DNA of 64,000 nt from Neolewinella persica DSM 23188 (GCF_000373105.1 NZ_KB890418.1:10206-74205), one strand, 5' to 3'. Shown: positions 18,328 to 26,818, counted from the first letter of the stretch. The notes: a model not told the origin generated them from the sequence alone. Made by a program: numbers and translations.

Positions 18328-19575
18328 TTATTCCTCGACCACCTTCCGCGCATTCTCCCGAAACTGTTCCTCCAGGCTCCGCAGGCGAGAAAGCCCGATC
18401 TCCAGCGCCGCTGGCGCTGGAAGTTTGACCATCATCGGGTTCGCCGACCAGAACTTTGGGTTGTAGGGCGTCCTGACCTCTTCCAGCGTCAACTCGCTGT
18501 TGATGCGATTACCTTTCCGGTAAGCTTTCTTTTGTTTAGCCTCAATAATTACGTCAGTGACGTAAAGAATGCTTTGGTAGAAGTGAGATTGCTGCAGGGA
18601 ATCGTAGCGAAATTCTCCTCCCTGGACCAGTTGTTTCAGGTAATATTTTCCCTTGGTCTTTTGGTAGGTGGCATCGTTGAAAAAACCTTTACCCGCGTTT
18701 CCCTGGGTGTTTTGCAGGATGGCGTTGTCCGTACGGTTGATGAGGACTTCCCCGGTGAAGTAGGCGCTTAACCGGGCTTGTTGTTCGGCGTTGGCACCGC
18801 TGGCTTTCAGGTCCCAGTTGTAGGCAATCCGGATCAGGGTGTCTTTGCCTTCGAGGTACTCGCCACGGTTGGTGAAGCGGAGGTTGTCGTGGCCTCCGGC
18901 AATCGACGTAACCCAATGCAGGTAGTGCATTCTAACGCCATTCCTGATGTCTGCATAGCCACCAAGTAGAGAAGGTTGGTTACGCTTTCGTGTTTGAAAC
19001 CGTTCTTGACCGGAGCCAGTGTAATCGCTCATTCTGAACTCATCAATCCAGGCTTTAACGCCGCGTTCGGGATCGTCGTAGGCTTCGTCTTTGATAGTTA
19101 CCATAGCTTCTACCAACTGAGCGTATTCCTGATTGTCAATATCGTATTTGCGGTAATAACCTTTTAGTAAATAGTCTTCAGCACCGTAGATATTTGGGAT
19201 GTTGACCAGGGCTTTTTCTACGATGGCGCGCAGGCCGATATCTGAGAGAATGACGATCTCCTGAAGTTCGAGAAAGGATGTATTTAGTTGCAGGTTATAG
19301 TGTGTCTGTTCTGGTTCAAGTTCTTGTAGTTTCAGGTAATGGGGCTGATAGCTCATCAGGCTAAAGACGAGCCGGTCGTTCATTTGGGTGCTGTCCAGCG
19401 TAATCCGGTATTCTCCCCGTTCGTTGCTGATCACACCGTATTGCTGGTCCTTCTCCAGGAAGACGTAGGCGTAGGCCAGGGGGGCTCCGGTGCTGGCATC
19501 CGTTAACATGCCTTGAAGGTTTCTTTGAGCGGGGAGCATTGACGAAAGCAGAAGCAGGAGCGTAAGTAATCGCAT
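18328..19575 (-). CDS. CarboxypepD-reg-like outer-surface protein (paralogue B)
   Basis: 415 residues from the ATG of MRLLTLLLLLSSMLPAQ, a signal peptide; the 54 codons upstream in frame lie in repeat sequence and are dismissed. Same layout as paralogue A: regulatory-like beta-sandwich (NLQGMLTDASTGAPLAYAYV, GVISNERGEYRITLDS) then the shared domain with NIPNIYGAEDYLLKGYYR, NRGEYLEGKDTL and YQKTKGKYYLKQL. The two genes are 70 bp apart and probably co-transcribed with B first. Divergence between them is considerable, so the duplication is old. Confidence 0.75.
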   Translation of the reverse strand: MRLLTLLLLLSSMLPAQRNLQGMLTDASTGAPLAYAYVFLEKDQQYGVISNERGEYRITLDSTQMNDRLVFSLMSYQPHYLKLQELEPEQTHYNLQLNTSFLELQEIVILSDIGLRAIVEKALVNIPNIYGAEDYLLKGYYRKYDIDNQEYAQLVEAMVTIKDEAYDDPERGVKAWIDEFRMSDYTGSGQERFQTRKRNQPSLLGGYADIRNGVRMHYLHWVTSIAGGHDNLRFTNRGEYLEGKDTLIRIAYNWDLKASGANAEQQARLSAYFTGEVLINRTDNAILQNTQGNAGKGFFNDATYQKTKGKYYLKQLVQGGEFRYDSLQQSHFYQSILYVTDVIIEAKQKKAYRKGNRINSELTLEEVRTPYNPKFWSANPMMVKLPAPAALEIGLSRLRSLEEQFRENARKVVEE

Positions 19576-19608
19576 CGGGCATAGGTGTTTTAGGTGTAGT
19601 GATAAGGT

Positions 19609-19627
19609 GGGCGGGGGCGCAGGTGCA
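19609..19627 (+). repeat. NotI-core dispersed element, copy 6 (left member of an inverted pair)
   Basis: GGGCGGGGGCGCAGGTGCA, followed by AGGAAAAGGTTAAGGGCAAG. Faces copy 7 about 105 bases away in opposite orientation, upstream of paralogue B. Confidence 0.7.
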
Positions 19628-19732
19628 AGGAAAAGGTTAAGGGCAAGTTTTGGATCACTTGCCGGGGGTAGTAGCGAAACGTTCGTCGAAGCAAATAACG
19701 GTGCCATACGCTGCTCCTTAACAAACTTGGTT

Positions 19733-19752
19733 TGCATCCTGCGGCCGCGCCC
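19733..19752 (-). repeat. NotI-core dispersed element, copy 7 (right member of an inverted pair)
   Basis: TGCATCCTGCGGCCGCGCCC, one inserted base relative to the core, reverse orientation, followed by TTATTAGTC. With copy 6 it bounds a 144-bp interval that contains no gene. Confidence 0.8.
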
Positions 19753-19753
19753 T

Positions 19754-19890
19754 TATTAGTCTTGTAGTCGAATAGTTTAGTAGTCTTGTAGTGCTACCGC
19801 AAGTGGACGTTCGTTGTTTGCGCAAAGTATGCCACCAAGCTATTGAACTACCGACTACTAGACTACTGAACTACTAGACTATAGAACTAT
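19754..19890. repeat. Short-period repeat with complementary halves
   Basis: Words of the GTAGTC/TTAGTAG type at 19754-19790 face CTAGACTAC/GAACTAC words at 19836-19890. The right part overlaps the end of the next gene. Confidence 0.5.
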
Positions 19891-20281
19891 CCCTTCTCCG
19901 TTCCAGCTCCTGCTGAATGATGCAGCGCAAACGCTTGGCCCGGTCATAACAACTGAAGCTTTTACCAGCATGTATCTGGGCAATGACCAGCAGAATAAGG
20001 CAGGCAGGGATCGCCATTAAAAAAAAGCCAACCAAACTTCTCAGGCTGGCCAGCGACGCTGCGCAGGCGGCGAACATCAGAAAGGGAATACAGAGGCCAA
20101 CTTTAAACATGGTATCACGCAATTTGCTGATCTGCCGCTTTTTAACCTTGATTCTGCGTAGCAACTGGTGCAACTCATGGGTGGCAAAAGCACCCGCACC
20201 CCCCGTCAGTATGAGGAGGAAGTCGTCATTTCCAGCTTTTTCCAGCTGAGCAATCTGCCGTTTGAATTTACGATCTGCCAT
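19874..20281 (-). CDS. Small membrane protein with cytoplasmic basic ends, unknown function
   Basis: 135 residues from MADRKFKRQI; the frame upstream (MTFSTKMSW) is repeat-derived and less likely. A charged N-terminal part (1-55) is followed by two hydrophobic helices (VGLCIPFLMFAACAASLASL and SLVGFFLMAIPACLILLVIA) and a basic C-terminal helix (RAKRLRCIIQQELERRR). No family is recognised. Convergent with nothing on the left and divergent from recQ on the right. Confidence 0.5.
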   Translation of the reverse strand: MADRKFKRQIAQLEKAGNDDFLLILTGGAGAFATHELHQLLRRIKVKKRQISKLRDTMFKVGLCIPFLMFAACAASLASLRSLVGFFLMAIPACLILLVIAQIHAGKSFSCYDRAKRLRCIIQQELERRRDSSIV

Positions 20282-20617
20282 TGTTAGCCCAAAGTTACGA
20301 AGGGGCGGGGGAGAGGGCCAAGACATTTTCGTAGAAAATGTCAAGGTTTCAAGGTATCGGGTTGTCCAGTTATCGGGTTCTCCCGGTTGTTCAGGTTTCT
20401 AGTTGTCCAGGTTATCTAGTTGTCCAGGTGTCCAGTTTTCGGGTTGTCGAGTTCTCTTGGTTGTCCAGGTTTCTAGATGTAGGGTGTTCCGTCTGTCAGG
20501 TAGGGGCCTTATACTTCCGATAACCTGACAACCGACAACTCGATTAATTTTACAAACAATTAGTAATATTTATTTATATTTTCCCATATTTGCGAGTACA
20601 GCAGCTCAACACACCAT
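20282..20617. repeat. Degenerate GTTGTCCAGGTT-type tandem repeats upstream of recQ
   Basis: From about 20338 to 20475 the sequence is a drifted tandem array of words such as GGTTGTCCAGTTATCGG and TAGTTGTCCAGGTTATC, period roughly 17-18. No gene seen. An AT-rich stretch (20540-20590) with CATATTTG precedes recQ and may contain its promoter. Confidence 0.65.
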
Positions 20618-22771
20618 ATGACCCCCGAATTAGCCCGAACGGCCCTCAAGAAATACTTCGGTTACGATGATTTTCGGCCTTTACAGCTGAAGATCATCGA
20701 AAATACCTATCGGGGAGAAGACAGCATTGTACTGATGCCTACTGGTGGCGGTAAATCTATGTGCTTCCAGATTCCCGCAGTAACGATGAACGGGACGGTG
20801 GTGGTGGTCAGCCCCCTGATCTCCCTGATGAAGGACCAGGTAGACGGCCTGAACGCCGTCGGCATCCGCGCCTCCTTTCTCAACTCCAGCCAAGCCCGAA
20901 CGGATGCGCACCGCGTAGAAACTGCTTACGAAAATGGCGAACTTCATTTGCTCTACGTCAGTCCTGAAAAACTGTTATCACAGGGCTTCTTTACCTTCTT
21001 GAAACGGCGGAACATCTGCCTGTTCGCGATCGACGAAGCACACTGTATCTCTGCCTGGGGCCACGACTTCCGGCCAGAGTACACCCAGTTAAAGGGACTC
21101 AAAAAAGCTTTCCCGGACACGCCCATCATGGCGCTGACGGCAACCGCAGATCGCCTTACCCGCCGTGATATGGCCGAGCAACTCGGCATTCCCGATTCAG
21201 AACAGCACATCGCCAGCTTCAATCGTCCAAACCTGTCCCTGGCCGTCCGGCCCGGTCGGCAGCGCAGAGAACAGATCATTAATTTTCTGCGGGAACGACC
21301 GGACCAGGCCGGTATCGTCTACTGCCTGAGCCGTAAGCAAACGGAAAGTCTGGCGGAGAAGCTACGCGAAGCTGGCTACAATGCCGAGGCTTACCACGCC
21401 GGCCTTACGGGAGATCACCGCGCTAAGGTGCAGTCGGACTTCATCAACGACAAAACCCTGATCGTCTGCGCCACCATTGCCTTCGGTATGGGGATTGACA
21501 AAAGCAACGTCCGTTGGGTCATCCACTATTCTCTGCCAAAAAACCTGGAGAACTACTACCAGGAAATCGGCCGCGCGGGCCGGGATGGAGCCGAAGCAGA
21601 TACCTTGCTGTTCTATTCCTATAACGACTATATGACGTTGAAGGACATGATCGGAGGTAACACCAACTCCGAACTGCAGATCGCCAAACTGGACCGGATG
21701 AAGGAATACGCAGACAGCCTCGCCTGTCGCCGTCGTATTCTCTTAAACTACTTTAGCGAGGACCATTCGGAGAACTGTGGCAACTGCGACATCTGTGCTA
21801 ATCCGCCGGAGCACTTCGACGGAACGGTGCTGGCTCAAAAGGCCCTGAGTGCCGTGGCACGGCTGAAACAAAGCGTCGGAATGGGCATGGTGATCGATGT
21901 GCTGCGCGGCTCCGCCCGCGCCGAGATCCGTAACCGTCGCTACGACCAGATCAAAACCTACGGTGCCGGCCGGGAAACCTCCACCTTCGACTGGAACCAA
22001 TACTTCAACCAACTTATCAGCCTGGGGTATCTCTACGTCGCGCACGAAGACTATGGAAAACTTAAGTTGGCCCCAGCGGCAAAGCGCGTACTCTTTGAAG
22101 GTGCCAAAGTGGAGCTGGTAAAAATGACCACCATCAAAGCCCGGCGTGCACAAGAAGAGAAAAAGACTAAGCAACGGGCAACCGTCAAACGCGAACACCT
22201 TGGCCTGTTTGACGAATTACGGGAAGTCAGGAAGACATTGGCCCGGGAGTTTGGCATACCGCCTTACCTAGTCTTCAACGACGCGACCCTCCATGAAATG
22301 GTGTCCCAAAAGCCGATAACCAATGCGGAGATGGGGCGGATAAGCGGCGTGGGGGAGCGGAAGCTTCACCGTTTTGGCGACCAGTTCATGACCGTGATCA
22401 AGAAACACGTCCGGAGAGAAGATAAGGATAAGCGCGGGGACTTGTCTACCCACGAAGCCAGCTACCAAGCCTACGCCGCTGGTGCAACGGTGGCGGAGAT
22501 TGCTGCCAGTCGTAAGATCGCGGAGAATACAGTGTTGGGGCACCTTGCCAAATGTTACGTGGAGGACAAGGCACCAAACCTTGACCCCACAAAATTTTTC
22601 AGGATCGATGCGCCGGATTGGATCGATGAAGCCATTGCTAACCTCCCTGACGAAGGCCTTGGCATGAAAGCAATCTGTGAATTTGTAAATACGAAATACG
22701 GTGCGGGAAGTCTGGATTACGGACAAATTCAGTTCGTTCGGGCAATGCGGGCCCGGGAAATGGCGAATTAA
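20618..22771 (+). CDS. recQ: ATP-dependent DNA helicase RecQ
   Basis: 717 residues, 3'-5' DNA helicase in recombination and fork repair. Domains in order: SF2 helicase core with Walker A TGGGKS (about 42-47) and DEAH (139-142, followed by CISAWGHDFR, the RecQ aromatic loop); helicase C-terminal with QEIGRAGRDG; RQC zinc-binding cysteines from about 370 (CRRRILLNYF then CGNCDIC); winged helix; HRDC (about 525-595); and a C-terminal HTH module (YAAGATVAEIAASRKIAENT) as in longer Bacteroidota RecQs. Transcribed alone. It is close to sbcD/sbcC, but with four intervening genes. Confidence 0.95.
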   Translation: MTPELARTALKKYFGYDDFRPLQLKIIENTYRGEDSIVLMPTGGGKSMCFQIPAVTMNGTVVVVSPLISLMKDQVDGLNAVGIRASFLNSSQARTDAHRVETAYENGELHLLYVSPEKLLSQGFFTFLKRRNICLFAIDEAHCISAWGHDFRPEYTQLKGLKKAFPDTPIMALTATADRLTRRDMAEQLGIPDSEQHIASFNRPNLSLAVRPGRQRREQIINFLRERPDQAGIVYCLSRKQTESLAEKLREAGYNAEAYHAGLTGDHRAKVQSDFINDKTLIVCATIAFGMGIDKSNVRWVIHYSLPKNLENYYQEIGRAGRDGAEADTLLFYSYNDYMTLKDMIGGNTNSELQIAKLDRMKEYADSLACRRRILLNYFSEDHSENCGNCDICANPPEHFDGTVLAQKALSAVARLKQSVGMGMVIDVLRGSARAEIRNRRYDQIKTYGAGRETSTFDWNQYFNQLISLGYLYVAHEDYGKLKLAPAAKRVLFEGAKVELVKMTTIKARRAQEEKKTKQRATVKREHLGLFDELREVRKTLAREFGIPPYLVFNDATLHEMVSQKPITNAEMGRISGVGERKLHRFGDQFMTVIKKHVRREDKDKRGDLSTHEASYQAYAAGATVAEIAASRKIAENTVLGHLAKCYVEDKAPNLDPTKFFRIDAPDWIDEAIANLPDEGLGMKAICEFVNTKYGAGSLDYGQIQFVRAMRAREMAN

Positions 22772-22891
22772 TTTGGGCACGGATACGCTATATTAAATTG
22801 TTGTTTAGGAACTATAGCTTCCTGCAACACCAAGTGGATTTAGCAGCTTTGCCCGTCAGGACTCCCCTCATACGATTGGGCGTAAAGCCAA

Positions 22892-22934
22892 GTCGCACTG
22901 ACCGGAGTAAGCCTCCAGTGCTCTCGGTCAGTAC
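22892..22934. repeat. Imperfect inverted repeat after recQ
   Basis: ACTGACCG (from about 22898) pairs with CGGTCAGT (ending about 22933), and outer GCGTAAAG / TTACCCTTACG blocks extend the symmetry. It lies in the recQ-ThuA gap; no T-run, so terminator function is uncertain. Confidence 0.4.
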
Positions 22935-23004
22935 GATAATTTACCCTTACGTCCTTGCGATAAGCCATTGGGAAATCTAAAATTCAACCAATAGACTAAG
23001 AACA

Positions 23005-23970
23005 ATGAAAAATCTATCTATCATCCTCGGCCTTCTTATCTTTTTGCCGCAAACTGTTTTTGCCCAGATAAAGGTGTTGATTATCGACGGTCAGAACAAT
23101 CATGTTGTATGGCCTAAATCTACGATTATGATGAAGCAGTACCTGGAGGCAACGGGGCTGTTTAGTGTAGAGATACAACGGACGAAGGTTACCTGGAGAG
23201 GCGATAAGGAGGAAGCGTATCTCGCGCTGGCAGGAACCGAACCAACAACTGATCTTGAACAGCCCGCTACAGATCCAGGCTTCAAGCCAAAGTTCGGGAA
23301 GTATGACGTGGTTGTTTCCAACTTCGGTTGGAAGGCAGCCCCCTGGCCTGCATCCACCCGGAAAAAATTCGACAAATTTGTTGCTAAGGGTGGAGGCTTT
23401 GTTTCTGTGCATGCTGCAGATAATTCCTTTCCCGAATGGCCAGCCTATAATAAGATGATTGGCATAGGAGGATGGGGAGACCGTAATGAAAAGGACGGGC
23501 CCTACGTCTACTACACGAATGAGGGCAAATTAGCAAGGGATGCCTCTCCTGGAAATGCCGGACAACACGGTGCACTGCATGAATTTCCTGTTACGATTCG
23601 GGATAAGGAGCATCCCATCACAAAGGGAATGCCTGATGTTTGGCTGACCACAGCAGATGAATGTTACGCCAAACTAAGAGGCCCCGCTGAGCAGTTGAAG
23701 GTGCTTGCTACGGGTAAAGATCAGTCAGAGAAAGCGCCCACCGACAGGCATGAACCCGTGATGATGGTGATCAATTACGGAAAAGGCCGCGTGTTTCATA
23801 CTACTCTGGGGCACAATACCCAATCTTTTGAAGGTGTAGGCTTCATCTATTCTTTCTTGCGGGGGGTGGAATGGGCTGCAACGGGAAGCGTATCACAGCA
23901 ATTGCCAGAGGACTTTCCGGGGCCGGAAACTGCTGCGAGCAGAAAATTTGTCCTTAAAAAAGGAAAATGA
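23005..23970 (+). CDS. Secreted ThuA-like domain protein
   Basis: 321 residues with a signal peptide (1-20, LIFLPQTVFAQ). The rest is a ThuA-like (trehalose-utilisation/glutamine-amidotransferase-like) fold: IKVLIIDGQNNHVVW, KYDVVVSNFGWKAAPWP, KGGGFVSVHAADNSFPEWPA, PITKGMPDVWLTTADECYAK, MMVINYGKGRVFHTTLGHNT and a C-terminal FLRGVEWAATG. The class I amidotransferase catalytic cysteine is absent, as in other ThuA members. In Bacteroidota and Planctomycetes such proteins often accompany sugar catabolism genes; no such neighbours occur here, so the substrate is unknown. Confidence 0.85.
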   Translation: MKNLSIILGLLIFLPQTVFAQIKVLIIDGQNNHVVWPKSTIMMKQYLEATGLFSVEIQRTKVTWRGDKEEAYLALAGTEPTTDLEQPATDPGFKPKFGKYDVVVSNFGWKAAPWPASTRKKFDKFVAKGGGFVSVHAADNSFPEWPAYNKMIGIGGWGDRNEKDGPYVYYTNEGKLARDASPGNAGQHGALHEFPVTIRDKEHPITKGMPDVWLTTADECYAKLRGPAEQLKVLATGKDQSEKAPTDRHEPVMMVINYGKGRVFHTTLGHNTQSFEGVGFIYSFLRGVEWAATGSVSQQLPEDFPGPETAASRKFVLKKGK

Positions 23971-24045
23971 ATTTTTGCAGTCTCTGCTATTTAACAACAT
24001 CATGAATCTGTGTCAAAGCATTGATTTAACCCTGAACTGTATTCG

Positions 24046-24540
24046 ATGCGACCCAGAATCATTGACCTGTCTCCCACAAACCTGATCGGCCATTTCAAGG
24101 AGATGTCCCTGGCTGATGACCATACCCGGTCTTTGTTCCAGGGCTTTATGCCGATACGAAATACCATTGTGGGGAGGGTCGGTAAAAAGGTGTACGATTT
24201 AAGAGTCTATGCGCCGGGGCTTGATTTTTCGACTTTTGGGCCAACCACCGTCTTTACCAAATGGGCAGCAGTGGAAGTTAAAGGCACTCCTGCGGAACAT
24301 GCTGGAGCCAATTCTTTCCACCTGAGCGGCGGCCTTTATGCTTGTTTCAACCACCAGGGTCCGGCGTCGGATACCCCCCGGATATTCGGATTCATTTTTC
24401 GGTAATGGCTGCCTTCTTCGGGGTACCAGCTCGATGACCGGCCGCACTTTGAAATCATGTCGGAGGGATATCAACCCATGGCTCCTGACGCTGAACAACA
24501 AATCTGGATACCCATCAGATCTGAATCAACTAAGCAGTAA
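24046..24540 (+). pseudogene. GyrI-like small-molecule-binding protein, interrupted by in-frame TAA
   Basis: The first 119 codons encode most of a stand-alone GyrI-like/AraC effector-binding domain (MRPRIIDLSPTNLIGHF, GGLYACFNHQGPASDTPRIF, FGFIF). TAA at 24403-24405 interrupts it. The same frame then continues for 44 codons with the expected end of the domain (WLPSSGYQLDDRPHFEIM, then QQIWIPIRS) to a TAA at 24538. In relatives this junction reads like IFG-x-WLP, so a single substitution, for example GAA to TAA, explains it. It could be a true pseudogene, a sequencing error, or a read-through gene. It follows ThuA by 75 bp. Confidence 0.8.
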
Positions 24541-24628
24541 CTTTGTCAGTTTGATAACCAGATAATCCGGAGAATTCGACAACTGGACAACCAGATAACT
24601 CGATCACCCGACAACTTCACAAATTACT

Positions 24629-25054
24629 ATGCACCTTTTCGTATACGGTACCCTTTTAAGTAATATTCCCAGCTCAATGAGCAAATTCCTAAGCCGTCGG
24701 GCTACCCTGATTGGTAAGGCAATAACCAAGGGTAGTTTGTACGACCTAGGTATGTATCCGGGGTTTGTCGCGGGAGGAGAAGAGACGGTAACCGGTGAAC
24801 TTTATCATCTTAATTCCGACAAGCAGGTACAGACTTTGGAAATGTTGGATGCGTATGAAAGCGTGACCGGAGAGCCGGATGATCAGTACCGCCGGCTCGA
24901 AATCAGCGTTCAGGTAAGTGGAGGCGGCAACTTTAAGGCCGAGACTTACGAGTTTACGGGAGAAACCGAAGGGATGCAGCTAATCCACCGGGGAGATTAC
25001 ACGAAATACTATCATGGTAAACCGGATCATGAGCGGTTTGTGAATGGGGAATAG
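24629..25054 (+). CDS. Gamma-glutamylcyclotransferase/AIG2-like protein
   Basis: 141 residues. The N-terminal LFVYGTLLSN is the substrate-cavity motif of the GGCT-like fold, followed by KGSLYDLGMYPGFV and GELYHLNSDK, all typical of this family. A candidate catalytic glutamate lies in the MLDAYESV/GEPDDQYRR region. Family members cyclise gamma-glutamyl peptides or act on gamma-glutamylamines; the precise substrate is unknown. It is preceded by a GACAAC/ATAACCAGATAA-type short repeat stretch and followed by a 444-bp non-coding gap. Confidence 0.85.
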   Translation: MHLFVYGTLLSNIPSSMSKFLSRRATLIGKAITKGSLYDLGMYPGFVAGGEETVTGELYHLNSDKQVQTLEMLDAYESVTGEPDDQYRRLEISVQVSGGGNFKAETYEFTGETEGMQLIHRGDYTKYYHGKPDHERFVNGE

Positions 25055-25498
25055 TGTAGCCCCGGCTTTAGCCAGGGCGCTCAATAAAGTTAATCTGCGT
25101 CCAAATTGTACAATTGTATGTTTGGCATGGTATTGATGGCTTCCTGATCCTTAGGGAGACGAGGGAAACTCCAACCGCCTGATCCTGGGGTCATAATTAA
25201 CTTCCAATGGCCTTTCCTAATGGCGAAGTTCCCATTTATGGAATGATGTACAACCGCTTCCCTTTTGATAGGTTGGAACCGTCTTGACCGAGAAACGAAA
25301 GCATGGAGTGGCTACCTTCTCCTTCGCTGTCTTTTACGGAGTAACCGACAACCTCAGCCAGGGTCCACATCGTTCCCCGGCACTTGTGCCGGCATCTTCT
25401 TAACAACCGGCACAAGTACCGGGGAACAATGCGCTCCAATAACTATCTTCGGCCCAATCTGCCACTATTCATTCATTCCTTAATTCTTCCATTCACCT
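25055..25498. other. Non-coding gap before sbcD containing a cruciform element
   Basis: No gene supported. Contains short palindromes (CCCCGGCTTTAGCCAGGG near 25060) and copy 1 of a long inverted repeat (see 25373-25426), then an AT-rich stretch before sbcD. Confidence 0.6.
25373..25426. repeat. Cruciform-forming dispersed repeat, copy A
   Basis: Arms TTCCCCGGCACTTGTGCCGG and CCGGCACAAGTACCGGGGAA pair at 19 of 20 positions around a 14-nt loop; the left arm also contains the palindrome CCGGCACTTGTGCCGG. A second copy is at 50604-50657. It ends 72 bases before the sbcD start. Confidence 0.85.
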
Positions 25499-26818
25499 TT
25501 GCGTATTCTTCACACCTCAGACTGGCACCTTGGCCACCGCCTCTACGAGCGGGACCGAACGGCCGAGCATCGCGCAGCGCTGGCCTGGTTATTGGATACT
25601 ATTGAGGAGCAGAAGGTCGAATTATTGGTCGTAGCCGGAGACATCTTCGATACGATGAATCCATCCAATACGGCACGGGGACTCTACTACAATTTCCTCG
25701 GAGAGCTGCAACGAACTGGCTGTAAAGCAGCCATCATCGTGGGGGGGAATCACGACAGCCCATCCTTGCTTGACGCCCCAGCGGAGTTGATGCGTCACCT
25801 TAATCTCCATGTTGTTGGCGGGGCAAAATCAGACCTCAACGATCAGGTGTTTTTGCTTGATTTAGCTTCGCTGCGTCCTTCTGAGGTGGGCGCGGCCGCA
25901 GGTGCAAAGAAAAAGGAAGAAGGAGCAGTGTTGGTAGCCGCGGTTCCCTACCTTAGGGACAAGGACCTTAAATACAGCATTGCCGGAGAATCTCCGGAGG
26001 ATAGGAAGCAACGCATGCGAGCGGCCATTCTCACCCATTACCAGGAAATCGGTGCTGCGGTAAAGGCCCGGCAAGGTGACACAAAAGTTCCCATTCTGGC
26101 CACCGGCCACCTCTTCGCCGCGGGCTCCGAGGATGCAGAAGACAAAGCCTCCCACATCTACCTGGCGGATAAGAACAACATCGAAGCCGGACAATTCCCT
26201 GCGTCTTTTGACTATGTGGCCCTCGGCCATATCCACCAGGCCCAAAGGGTAGGGGGAAAGGAAAACGTGCGCTACTCCGGTAGCCTGGTGCCACTTACTT
26301 TCGGAGAAGCGCGGCAACCACAATCGGTCTGTGTTTTTGATTTAAGTAAGGCAGGCCAAGAAGTTGATGTTCAGAAAATTACTGTACCTAGGTTCAGAGA
26401 ATTAAAGAGCGTCCGTGGTACTGCTGAGGAAGTATTGTCGGAGCTTAAGGCACTTACGCTGATGGAAAAGGTACTGGAATCCAGTCAGCTGGCCCCCTGG
26501 GTTGAAGTTCGGGTTGAAACTGCCCACCCCTTGCCCCTGTTGCGGGAGGAGCTGCAGGCAGTTATCACTTCGGGTGAACCGACTGATGATTACCCCAGAC
26601 CTGAAATACTTCGAACCAGCCTGGTGCGTCCGGATGCGGCCATCGCCACCCCGCAGCTAATCACCCGCAACCTGAGTGAACTTGACCCCGAAGACGTTTT
26701 TTATCAGCTTTGCCACAATGGTGAGATAGCGGAGAAACGCGAAGACTACGACGATCTCCTGGACAGCTTCCGCGAACTGCGGAACTGGATGAACGAAACC
26801 GAAGCCGCTGCCGAATGA
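25499..26818 (+). CDS. sbcD: Nuclease SbcD, Mre11-type, with repeat-derived insertion
   Basis: 439 residues from a TTG start (MRILHTSDWHLGH reads as the usual N-terminus, so TTG is chosen although it is not ATG). Metallophosphoesterase motifs DWHLGH, GDIFD, GGNHDSP and GHLFA/GHIHQA coordinate two metal ions. With SbcC it forms the SbcCD exonuclease/hairpin endonuclease that opens palindromes and DNA ends. Residues 121-138 (DLASLRPSEVGAAAGAKK) are encoded by a full 54-bp copy of the dispersed element and sit between QVFLL and the conserved AAVPYLRDKDL, where family members have a short loop. The stop overlaps the sbcC start (ATGA). Confidence 0.95.
   Translation: MRILHTSDWHLGHRLYERDRTAEHRAALAWLLDTIEEQKVELLVVAGDIFDTMNPSNTARGLYYNFLGELQRTGCKAAIIVGGNHDSPSLLDAPAELMRHLNLHVVGGAKSDLNDQVFLLDLASLRPSEVGAAAGAKKKEEGAVLVAAVPYLRDKDLKYSIAGESPEDRKQRMRAAILTHYQEIGAAVKARQGDTKVPILATGHLFAAGSEDAEDKASHIYLADKNNIEAGQFPASFDYVALGHIHQAQRVGGKENVRYSGSLVPLTFGEARQPQSVCVFDLSKAGQEVDVQKITVPRFRELKSVRGTAEEVLSELKALTLMEKVLESSQLAPWVEVRVETAHPLPLLREELQAVITSGEPTDDYPRPEILRTSLVRPDAAIATPQLITRNLSELDPEDVFYQLCHNGEIAEKREDYDDLLDSFRELRNWMNETEAAAE
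25859..25912 (+). repeat. NotI-core dispersed element, copy 8, inside sbcD
   Basis: 54 bp containing the perfect core at 25888-25906. It matches the reverse complement of 33168-33221 at about 50 of 54 positions. 54 is a multiple of three, so the reading frame is preserved; it adds 18 codons. Confidence 0.9.

Noticed and set aside
16968-19575. SusC-type TonB receptors
   Set aside because: The first domain fits, but at 415-429 residues there is no plug and no barrel.
19609-19752. Complete insertion sequence
   Set aside because: Inverted ends are present, but the interval is only 144 bp with no transposase frame and no visible target duplication.
20338-20480. Possible CRISPR array
   Set aside because: The repeats are short, drifted and without unique spacers of constant length; no cas genes nearby.
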